Positions 9,760 to 19,158 of a stretch of 64,000 bases of DNA are shown here, one piece after another. Position 1 is the first letter of the stretch. Every line of letters starts with the position of its first letter. The position numbers and the translations under genes are program-made. Below the pieces are notes generated by a model that was given only the letters and a program-made list of their open reading frames with translations, ran no database searches and had not been told where the DNA came from. Source of the stretch: Juglans regia (Eukaryota > Streptophyta > Magnoliopsida > Fagales > Juglandaceae); contig NC_049905.1 in the NCBI RefSeq assembly GCF_001411555.2, positions 11,313,053-11,377,052 on the forward strand. Direction: 5' to 3'.

Positions 9760-11619
9760 ATGATTTATCTCTGGTTTCTCTTTTGGGTTTGCACAAGTTC
9801 AAGTTATGCTCAACAGTTTTATGATTCATCAAGTTGTTATTCAGAAAAGAGTGGTCCAGGTTCAAGATACACCTGCAATTACTCCCAGAATTCCTGTGAT
9901 ACTTTTGTAGTCTACAGAGCTAGCAAACAACTCCAGACTATTGCAGCCATAACAAAGTCATTTCTCTTGAACCCTGATGAAGTACTTCAGCATAACAATC
10001 ATACATCTCTTTATGAGATTCTCAAACCAGGTAGGGAAGTTTTTGTTCCCATTAAATGTTATTGCGCAGGCCAGTTTTTTCAGGCAAATTTCAGCTACAA
10101 GGTCCGGGAGGAAAGCACAACATTTTCTGAGATTGCTTGTGGAGTTTTTGAAGGGTTACTTAAATATCTTACACTAAAGGAGGCGAACCCATCCAATGAG
10201 ACCAAGGTTGGTTCTGAGCTTCATGTGCCTGTGAGATGTGCTTGTCTTGATAATTTCACTCGTAGTATAGGAGTGACTCACCTTGTGACATACCCCCTTA
10301 TAGAAGGAGATCTATTAGAAACATTGAGTACGAGGTTTGGAATTTCTAGTGAAGATTTAAGTGCAGTAAATAATTTAAAACCTGACCAAACCATTTATCA
10401 ACAGTCAACTGTTTTAATTCCCTTGAAAGCTGATCCAGTCATAGAGTTCAGTATCCCAGATTCAGATTCAGGTTCTCCACCTCCAACTGTTTTCCTTCCC
10501 ACAATTCCAAGGGAAAAAACATCAAAAACCTCAAAATTAAGAGGTATTTATATTGCAGGATCTGTTTCTGGGGTTTTTCTTGTAGTTGTGGCATTGGTTG
10601 CATGTGGGTTGTATATACAGGCCTTTAAGAAATGGAAGGGCAAGAACTTCCAGTCTTTCACTGCTGAAAGCTCTCCAGTCTCTTGCTCACCTGTTAGAAG
10701 CTCTGGAAGAACCGGTCAAACGAGCACAAACTCCACAATTTCATGTTTATCCCCAGATCTTCTTGTTGGAATAAAATACTCATTGTTCCTGTACAGCATA
10801 GAGGAACTCAGGAAAGCAACCAGAGATTTCAGTGAAGAAAGCAAGATTGGTGATCAAGTCTTTAAGGGATTGATCAACAATGTTGAAGTGATGATCAAGC
10901 AGACGAGGTTTGAAGATACTCGAAGGATTATTAATTTATATTCGAAGATCAATCACATCAATATTGTTAGTTTACATGGTATATGTTATGGAGAAAGTGA
11001 TTTTTCTTGTTCATATCTGGTGTTTGAGTTCCCTCGAAATGACTGCTTGAGGCAATGCTTATCTAATCCTTATAATCCTCTCCTGTGGCATAGGAGGACA
11101 CAAATTGCTTTTGATATTGCAACTGGACTTCACTATCTGCATTACTGCACTTTTCTCTCCCATGCACACATGAGTTTGTGCAGCAGAAATATCTTTGTGA
11201 CTGCAAATTGGAGAGCAAAACTTGCAAATATTGAGACCAATACCCCTTCAGCTGTGCCCTTGAAAGGGAATGATAAAAGCGAGAGTCTCAGAGAATGGGT
11301 GGCTCCAGAGTACCTCCATGGCTCAACTTCTGAAAAGGCTCACATTTTTGCATTTGGAGTAGTTTTGCTTGAGCTCATCTCGGGAAGAGAGGACCCTGAT
11401 GGAAAATGGTTTAGAGAATCTATTGAATTTTTGGGAGGAGCAAGTGAAAGCGGCTGTTTTGAACAATTGAGGAGTTTCGTGGATCCATCTCTCAAGGATG
11501 ACTTTTCATTGGCGGAAGCTCTATGTTTAGCTGTTTTAGCCAAGGCTTGTGTGGAAGATGACCCTCTTCGTAGGCCACCCATGGATGATATCATGAAAGT
11601 CCTAGCCAGAATGGCATGA
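9760..11619 (+). CDS. LYK2: LysM-domain receptor-like pseudokinase (LYK2-like; LYK4/LYK5 clade possible)
   Basis: This single-exon gene encodes 619 residues. The first ATG in frame is at 9760; an upstream in-frame TTG is not used. A signal peptide covers residues 1-17 (ending SYA). The LysM ectodomain has the family's paired CxC motifs at C100-Y-C102 and C160-A-C162. A proline-rich stalk and a transmembrane helix (about 263-286) follow, then a kinase-like domain from about 345. The fold is degenerate: no GxGxxG loop (IGDQVFKG instead), the VAIK lysine survives as K380, the HRD loop is AHMSLCSRN (about 468-476), and DFG is replaced by ANIET (about 488). APE is kept (VAPEY, about 513). A dead kinase is expected for the LYR/LYK4/LYK5/LYK2 group of plasma-membrane receptors, which act with CERK1-type active kinases in chitin or symbiotic signal perception. 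The LYK2 assignment is tentative. The frame is intact. Confidence 0.88.
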   Translation: MIYLWFLFWVCTSSSYAQQFYDSSSCYSEKSGPGSRYTCNYSQNSCDTFVVYRASKQLQTIAAITKSFLLNPDEVLQHNNHTSLYEILKPGREVFVPIKCYCAGQFFQANFSYKVREESTTFSEIACGVFEGLLKYLTLKEANPSNETKVGSELHVPVRCACLDNFTRSIGVTHLVTYPLIEGDLLETLSTRFGISSEDLSAVNNLKPDQTIYQQSTVLIPLKADPVIEFSIPDSDSGSPPPTVFLPTIPREKTSKTSKLRGIYIAGSVSGVFLVVVALVACGLYIQAFKKWKGKNFQSFTAESSPVSCSPVRSSGRTGQTSTNSTISCLSPDLLVGIKYSLFLYSIEELRKATRDFSEESKIGDQVFKGLINNVEVMIKQTRFEDTRRIINLYSKINHINIVSLHGICYGESDFSCSYLVFEFPRNDCLRQCLSNPYNPLLWHRRTQIAFDIATGLHYLHYCTFLSHAHMSLCSRNIFVTANWRAKLANIETNTPSAVPLKGNDKSESLREWVAPEYLHGSTSEKAHIFAFGVVLLELISGREDPDGKWFRESIEFLGGASESGCFEQLRSFVDPSLKDDFSLAEALCLAVLAKACVEDDPLRRPPMDDIMKVLARMA

Positions 11620-12817
11620 CTCCCAAGACATCTTTTGTAATTACATTTAAGCCCTGAAGAATGGATAATCATGTGTAATAGACAGGACTTCAAGTATATA
11701 TAGATTATATCATGTCAGCATTAAATGTTATATGGCTCACATGACATGTCTCTCTCTACATATAGATCATACAATTTGATCAACCAATTAAAGGTATCTC
11801 TCTTGTGGCAGTTTTTTTTGTTTCTATCTCATACATGCATAAGCTGATAAGCACTTATGTTTTCCAAGTGTTTTCTTTTTAGTAGTCTCTGCTTTTAAGT
11901 TTAACAAGTTTTGTGATTAGGTTTATTTTATCTAATCAAATTACTAAGCAACTCATTCCCTAAATTGAGTAAACAACTCCTACACTAAATTCACAACAAC
12001 TTTAAGCACTTCCCAGAAGTCTCAGAGAGTTAGGCTATGTTTGGGTAGTGGAGTGATTCATTACTATTCAATATTTTTCATTATTTTTCACCTGCTTTTC
12101 ATTATTTTTTACTACTTTTTATTACTATTTGATATTTTATCATTTTTTTACTATTATTTACAGATCATCTTAAATTATTTTACTATTTATACGTAACCTA
12201 TTCTTTGGTTCTTTCTAAGGAGTACCCCTTTTTGATAATCAAAAGACTTGTTATGGTTGAATTCATCATCTGTTTTACCTTCTTTTATTTTGTGAGGTTG
12301 TATCACCTTTTATTGAAGAACTTTCAAAATAATTTTACACAAGTAGAGATCCATGCAATGAGAGAGAATTAAAAGGTGGTTGGCTGGCCGGCCACCCAAC
12401 TAAGAGAACTAATAGTGGCTGCAGCCACTCTGAGACAGTTGGAAGGAAGTGCTTCGTTTTGATTTATTTTAATTTTTTTTATTAGTTTTAGTAACTGAAG
12501 GACCGACCTTTTGCGCCAATACTGTTGCGAGACTCGTAGTTGCGGCTCACGAGCAACGTATATACTCAGGTTAATGATATCTTGCAACCGGTTCACTAGT
12601 ACTCTTTTATTATTTATATTATATTTGAATTTTTATTATCATTTTCTTTTAAATATTTTTTTAACATATTTAATCATTAAGAAAAAAATTAAAAAAATAT
12701 ATAATTTTACTAATAATCACTTCCTTAACCATTAAATAAAATAAAAAAATAAAATATAAAAAGAATAGTAAATAGGTAGTAAAAGAATAGTAATCCTATT
12801 ATTTTCCATATACTTAA
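11620..12817. other. 3' flank of the LysM gene and intergenic DNA
   Basis: The 3'UTR probably lies in 11620-11800. About 12035-12200 is another MITE-like block made of repeated ATTACTATT/TTTTTCATT motifs behind a 'tatgtttgggtag' border. A GC-richer segment at 12380-12600 contains a 'gtggctgcagccac' palindrome but no supported gene. About 12600-12780 is AT-rich, with 'agaatagta' motifs that mirror the block at 12035. Confidence 0.45.
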
Positions 12818-13007
12818 GCCTAAGTACACAAATCAAATCATCTTATCTCATCTAATTTTATATAATCATTACAATATTTTTAAACTCCCACATAAAATAT
12901 AATAAATTAATTAATTTTTCAAATTTTAAAACGAAAATTATATTTTAACAATATTTTATTCAACTTTTATCTTTTATCTCCTCTAATTTGTGTAACCAAA
13001 CGAGGCC
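12818..13007. mobile_element. Tourist-like MITE, copy 2 (reverse orientation)
   Basis: It ends in CCAAACGAGGCC followed by TAA (13008-13010) and starts GCCTAAGT after TAA (12815-12817). The interior is the same AT-rich core as at 7864-8058, in reverse orientation. Confidence 0.7.
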
Positions 13008-13031
13008 TAAGGTTGCCCATCACTCCTGCTA

Positions 13032-13700
13032 TAACATCCCGTTCCTAATAAAGTTATTTTCTTTTTAAATCTTGGGGAACCGGTGTGCTACTAAACTTAA
13101 CATAATAATTTTTCTTCTTAACGAAGCGCTAGATACAAAAGATTTCATAAATAAATAAAGATAATTTTTATTAAATATTTAAAATCTAAAAGGAAGTATG
13201 TGGAAGTAGTTATTTTAAATCAATAAAGTCTCATGTGCTTATCAAAATAACTTATTAAACTGGAAATCGTAAAGCTAGCATAACATAAATTATCTAGGCC
13301 TCTGCCTCTCCTCCCTGGGCCAAGTCCTGTCCTACAGCTTCATCCTCATGAAAATCCTCACTGTGGAGGTTAAAATATAAAAATATACAAAAATGAGTCA
13401 AATATTCAATAAGTAACACATCATTATAAGCATAAGGTTTCTTAGAAAATATGCATACTTATAAATACATACGTAAATATCATGAACATGAACTTATCTT
13501 TCACTTGTCATAGGTCGATACCCACCTTTGACTTCGTGAGTTAGGGTTAGCGAATCTAAGTAAATGCCGATGCGCCCATAGTCGCGGGTTGTGGAATTCA
13601 TACATATGGAAGACACACTAATGCACTAACAGTATCTACGACCGAGCAATGCAATATGCCCCTAACAAATTGTACTATCTTCTTATAATAACATACGTTG
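13032..13700 (-). mobile_element. LTR fragment of a Ty3/gypsy-like element
   Basis: The plus strand begins TATAACATCCCGTTCC, the reverse of the GGGATGTTA-type 3' end of many plant gypsy LTRs. It continues with blocks such as 'tcatcctcatgaaaatcctcactg', which resembles the GAxGAxGA splice-acceptor part of such LTRs in reverse. A right boundary is not visible and no coding sequence is left. Confidence 0.4.
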
Positions 13701-13711
13701 TTATGTATCTT

Positions 13712-13871
13712 GAAAAGTTTGGAAGTTTGAAAAAATTATAATGATTAGTAATGATTAGATGACAAAATATGAAAGAAAAATTGAAAAGTATTTGTGTATG
13801 AGTAGTGTTTGGATATTGAGATGAAATGATATGGGATGGGATGAGATCAACTGCGTATCCAAATGAGGCTT
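13712..13871. mobile_element. Partial Tourist-like MITE, rearranged
   Basis: The border 'gtttggatattgagatgaaatg', the right end 'tccaaatgaggctta' and the core 'aaaaattataatgatta' are present in an unusual order, suggesting a rearranged or nested copy. Confidence 0.45.
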
Positions 13872-14103
13872 AATAATTACCCATCTTTACTTTACATTAT
13901 GAAATATTTAAGTGCAGGCTAATATGAATTTAAACGTCCTCTTGATAGAAATTTTCATTTTTTTCTATTTGGGTAATGTAAGCAGTTTATTTTTAAGTTG
14001 GACATTAATTTGTAATTTGTAATCCTTCCTTACTAAAATAAAAGCGTAGAAGGTACCAGAAATTTTATTCATAAAACCCAGATCAGATATGGTTATGGTT
14101 AAG

Positions 14104-14751
14104 GGTGTGCATCTGGACAAAATTTTTTTCCAATCCGATTTGAAACCCTAAAATTTGGGTGAATCCGGGTGGGTAAAATAATAGCCTGGATTACCAATAC
14201 TGGCTATTAACCCGGTTATCCGTATCGAATTTTATTTTAAAAAAATATATTTTGTTTTTGCATTCGGGATTAATTTTCCAAGCCCTCACAAGTCCCTACG
14301 CGTCCAGACTCTCCTTTGAGTCCTTTCCTCTCTCTCTCTCTCTCTCTCTCTCCCCTAAACCCTAGCATCCATGTCGTTTATTCATCACCACCAGTGAGTA
14401 GTAGAGGTTGTTGTCTGCTACTCTAGGTATATTCCTCTCCATGTCTCTCTCTCTCTCTCTACTATGGCCGACCTCTAAGGCACTCTGGTGTAGGTTCTTT
14501 CTTCTTCTTCTTTGTTTCTCTTCCTTTGGTTTGGATATGGGTCAGTGGTTTGGAATGGATCTAGATATGTGGTTTGGTTTGGATTTGGGTCTGCGGTCCG
14601 GTTTGGATCTAGGTCTGTGGTTTGGTTTTGTTTATGTTTGTTCTACAGGAAAATATGTCTTCATCTTGATTAAGGCAAGATTAAGTCAAATAAAAGAAAA
14701 AAGTTCGACCCAAAAATTGTATCTCCACTTATATGATAAAAATCATGTTAA
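14104..14751 (+). mobile_element. Possible hAT-type left end with pyrimidine leader, truncated
   Basis: AAGGGTGTGCATCTGG near 14103 resembles a hAT end and is followed by CCGGGT/ACCCGG motifs, a (TC)n tract at 14328-14352 and a 'ccctaaaccctag' leader. From 14520 to 14640 there are about four ~30 bp repeats with the motif 'tggtttggatctaggtctg', translating as GLDLGLWFG-like units but without an ATG-initiated gene. The right side is cut by the Tat-type LTR. Confidence 0.3.
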
Positions 14752-15255
14752 TGTGTGTCTTGTAGCCACTGGTCAATGACGGCACTCCCCTACCTGCAAA
14801 GGAGAAAGAAAGGGTGGCAAATGGAGGTGTTCTGTCACCTCCAACGCCGAAGTCAAAATTCTCCAACAGGAGCCAGGAAGCAAGAAGCTATGGAGAGTTA
14901 GAGAGAAATATCGAATGTGTGTAACCTGTCCCTCGTTTCCCCCTTTTAGGATCCTGCCGTCGCATTTAATGAGGCAACCCCTTGTCGGCAACCGAATCGT
15001 TTGTCGGGATTTCCGCTCGCGTACCATGCTGGCACATTTAATTCAATAGTCCCCCCCCCCCTCATGTGTGGTTCGGGCCGAGGCCCCGTCCTCATCTATC
15101 GTGATGAGCTGGGCTCACTTATACATTAGGCCTTGAGGCTCTTCAATTAGAGGCCAGACCACTAAAGGAGGAGAAATATCCCTTCCAGTTATCCTGTCAA
15201 TTCCTATCATGCCAACGACGGGAATTAAATGTTACTTCTTTATTACTTCCCCAGA
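14752..15255 (-). repeat. 3' LTR of the Tat-type element
   Basis: It matches 22605-23205 through blocks such as 'agctatggagagttag', 'gtcgcatttaatg', 'taccatgctgg', a C-run and 'tcatgtgtggttcggg'. The match weakens after about 15215, so the right boundary is approximate. Confidence 0.7.
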
Positions 15256-15469
15256 TTGCCCTTATCTTTGATATTGGTCTTCTTTGCATCGAAGCCCACG
15301 TAGCCACATTTGCGCCTTAAATGCCTAGTCCAAACCGTCGACTCCCCACCTTTTGTTATGCTGATATTCCTTCTTCCTCCTACACATGAGGCCCTCCTTT
15401 GTCTTTGATCAGCGATCAAGTTAATGGCCCCCAAAATCGCTTCCCACATCTCGTCCTACAAATCACTTC

Positions 15470-18107
15470 CTTCATGCCCCAAGGCTCCTCCCTTCATAGT
15501 ATTTTGAGGGATACCATTGGTCAGCATCCATTACTCAAGCAGATATCGAGGTCATGCGTAGCTTGTTCGGGATATCCGACTACATCAACCTGGAGAGACC
15601 AGGGTCCAAGCAGGGGGTTATGGACTCGGAGGGATTTGCCGAGAAGGTGGCGCTGTACTTCATGATGATTTCTAACAGATTATGGCTCCCCTTCTGTTGT
15701 CCCTTACAGGACATTTTGGGTTTCATCGGGTTAGCCCCGACGCAGCTCCACCCCAACGCTTGGAGGATACTGATGTCTGCTTGCGTGGTCTGGCGCAAAG
15801 TGTTGCATGATGAGGAAGAGGAATATTTAGATCTGATTGCTAGGAAATTTTTCTACACCCACTAGATCCAACACCGCAAGGGCAACATGTGTAGCTTCAG
15901 GTCCCGCCGTCTAGAACCCTAGTACAACTGTGTTAATGACTGGCCAAAGAAGTTATCTTTCATGTTCGGGTGGGGTTGGGAGTTTCCCCCTCGGGAGAAT
16001 CTGTTAGGAGTTTCCCATTTGAGTAGTTTGGGGCGTTAACAGGAGCGGGCTCATGTTGGGCGGTTCTATGCCTAGGTAGAGTCAAACCGAGATGTAGTTT
16101 AGAAGGAAGCCTTGTTGACCAGGGCAAACTTTGAGCAGTCCGTGCTGATGTGGGACCGATTGGGGGTCGTGGGTCACAATTTTCAAAGGCCATCTTTAGA
16201 TTTCAGGATAAGAAAAGGTTTCCCAATCTGGAGGGAAAGAGAAGAAAGGATGAGAAGTTGCTTTGGGTCCGCACGGGACTTGTCGGATTCCAGCAACAAC
16301 TTGGGGAGGCCCAGAGCTTCTTCCCAATCACGGGGTGCAAGTTGAGCGCCTCATTGCCCTCCCATCTTCCCAACCAAGGCGTTAACCTCATCACCTCTAC
16401 GTGGGGTAGAGGTGCATCACGTCCAGCCTTCGCCAGATAGCGTCCGAGTTCTCATATAGCAAGTGGAGTCCAACTTCACAGTAGTGGCCATGGGGGTTGG
16501 CTGCTCGTCTTTAGATCCGTAGACCTCTCCCCCCAACATCAGGTTCCTGCTTTTACCCCACCGAGAGGTCAATGCCAATCCACGGCACCAAATTTCATGG
16601 ACTAGAAGCTCGACATGGCCTTCTTCGAGACTTTTCTGGATCCCATACACGCGGGTTCGGGCATTGTAGGTGAGCCTTTAGATGGCACCGAAGGGATTCC
16701 ATTGGATGCTACTTCGATCATATCGTCGGGAAGGTCCATGGGGGGGAGGGTTGCCCCTCAGGTTCTCGTCTGTCAACGACCTCCAGGGGCGAGACACCTA
16801 CCTTTCGTTCGACCTCTGGGGACTTGCCCCAAGGGACCAACCAGTCGAGGTCCTAGGTGGTGAGGAACTTTCTTCACCTACCCCTTGCTCTAGAGCCGCA
16901 TCGGAGGAAAAGTCAGCCAAAGGGGTGTCGAAGCGGAGGCTCTTATTGGGTACCATGATGGTAGTGGGACGGCGAGATCCCTAAGTGGCAAGGCCCAGGT
17001 AGGAGGCATGGTGGAGCATCCAGCCAGGGGGACGGCTGATCCAACAATGGCGGCATCTTCGGTCGTGAGGGAGGTTTATGCTGGAAAGGGCGTTGGTTCC
17101 CCCTAGGCTCCCCTTTCCCAACCTCGCCTGGTGGGCAAGTTAGATTGGTGCGGTTCCCATAAAGGTAAAGGTGGGGCAATGCGGGGGTGCTTACGGCTAT
17201 CTCGAGGAGGGGTGCCGCCTAGGCTGAAGTCGTTTAGGAAAAGGTCGGCCGACTAAGAGGAATCGTATCCCTGGTATGCCTTTTTCCTTCGCGATGTCTA
17301 TTGTCTAATGTACTTTGTCTTCCTCGTCTCATAGTTTTGTTGCTCACGTGTACTAGGGAATTGATCACCTCGTGGCTTGGATCGTGGACAGGCAGGCTGA
17401 CTTAGAGGAAGAGAGTGCTCACCTTCGTGACTGGGGTCGCTTATCTCAAGGATGAATTGGTTGGAAGGGACGAAGACATGAGCCACCGCCAGAGTGAAGC
17501 CCATGGATTAAGGGAGGCGCGCGACGCTGTTTAGTCTAGGCTATCCCATCAGGAATCCGAGTTGGCAGAGCTGAGGGAGCGCTGTCAAGGTTATGACAAG
17601 GTTTTTCAAGGGATCAAACAGTCCTTTCAAAATTTGGTAGAGCAGCGCTTCCAGAACTTAGAGGAGTGGGAGTAGTTCGAGGGTGAGGTCAGGTCATGGG
17701 ACTTGTTGAGCATAGGCCTTAATGACTCCCTCCGACTGAGTCTTGAGGAAAGTGGGTCTCGGGAGAAGGAACTTAGGCCCCTTAGATTCAAGTTGAGTTT
17801 AGCTCAAAATGATATTGATGTTCATGACGCATAGGTGGCTTCCCCAACGGCTAAGCTTCCTGCTTCGCAAGACGACCTGATGCGGATTTCCCCACTACTG
17901 GCTACAATGAGGGCGACATGCCTAGGGTCATGGTTATCAGGAGGGCTTGTAGAGATGCTACGCTTTGTTTCAAAGAATGCCAGGGTCAACCTTCTAGTGC
18001 TTGACCTAAGATCCCTACGACCTGATGGCACCTCACTCCAGTTTCCCGACTCACTGGGCTGTGACTTGATTCTCGACGCCTTTCCTCCACCAAACCTGCA
18101 TCCCTGA
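15470..18107 (+). pseudogene. Antisense additional ORF of the Tat element ('putative gypsy type transposon' domain), broken
   Basis: The plus strand, opposite to pol, encodes SLFGISDYINLERPGS at 15560 and, at about 15700-15790, DILGFIGLAPTQLHPNAWRIL. The block LGLAPSQLHPNAWR is typical of the plant 'putative gypsy type transposon' family (Pfam Transposase_28), found in Tat-type elements. Further on, about 17450-17820 reads as a coiled coil (for example SHQESELAELRERCQ), and the ORF ends at a TGA at 18105-18107 after a final 90-codon frame. In-frame stops and shifts break it in several places. It sits between integrase and the 3' LTR, where Tat elements carry sense or antisense extra ORFs of unknown function. 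It is not a transposase in the usual sense. Confidence 0.65.
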
Positions 18108-18309
18108 TTAGCTACAAAAACTTGTACATAGTTTTTGTTCTTCGCTTCTCACCCCGCCTATGTGCCTCTATATTGTACTTTGTAACGTCGTTGAATGTAT
18201 TTGGTAAAATCTTCATGGTATCCAATTTTGTACGCTCTTTTTCGCTTTCCCTTTCCTTTCTCTTTTTCTTTTCTTTTTATTTTATTTAATTTTTGCCACG
18301 ACAAGTTCT

Positions 18310-19040
18310 TCACGCACGCGCCTGGTCGATTGGTTGTTGAGGCGCGAGGAGTTCCCTACTTTGACCACTCTGGGTGGCAAGGAGGGATTGAGATACTTAG
18401 GAGAGGTGTTCCCTCCCTTGAACGCTGAGGTGCGAACGGGGGGCATCAACCAAAAGGGTTAGGTAGGATATGAAGTCAACTACACTGGGTGGCATTTTGT
18501 TGTCAAAACACTAGCGTGGAGCATCGACCTAAGGAACCAAGCAGGATATAAAATCGAATGCATTAGGAGGCATTTGGGCGCCAAGGCGCGAGCGGGTAGC
18601 ATCGCCCTAAGGAACAAACCAAGATCTGAAATCAACCGCATTGGGTGGCATTTGCTAAGGTGCAAGCAGGGAGCCTTGGCCTAAGGAATCAGGGAGACCC
18701 AAATTCGATCACATTGGGTAACAAGGAGGAACTGGGACACTTAGTAAAGGTGTTCCTTCCGTTGACTGCCAAGGTTCGAGCGTGATGCATTCACCTGAAG
18801 AACCAGGCAAGATCTAAAATCGACCGCGCTTGGTAGCGTTTGGATGTTGAGGTGCGAGCGCAGAGCATCAGCCTAAGGAACCAAGGGAGATCTAAAATCA
18901 ACCTCTCTGGTTGGCGAGGAGGGACTAGGGCATTTAGGAGAGGTGTTCCCTCCCTTGATCGTCAAGGTACCAGTGCAGAAAATCAGCCTAAGGAACCGGC
19001 TGGATTTGAAATCGACCTCGCTAGGTGGTGTTTGGATGTG
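18310..19040. repeat. Minisatellite in the Tat element (~75-100 bp units plus a longer superunit)
   Basis: The motif 'cctaaggaac' or a variant recurs near 18529, 18603, 18676, 18792, 18870 and 18987, usually followed by 'gatctaaaatcgacc' and 'tgggtggcattt'. A longer block with 'aggtgttccctcccttga' recurs near 18400, 18745 and 18940. Tandem repeats between pol and the 3' LTR are common in Tat elements. Confidence 0.75.
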
Positions 19041-19158
19041 AGAAAAGGGTTCGATGCTAATGAGTCCAGTGACATGTTAGCAAAGCATAAAAAATGAAAT
19101 TCTTTCATAAACAGGCCAATCCAAGGGGCACACTCCCTAGTCCCCTTTCATAAAATTC

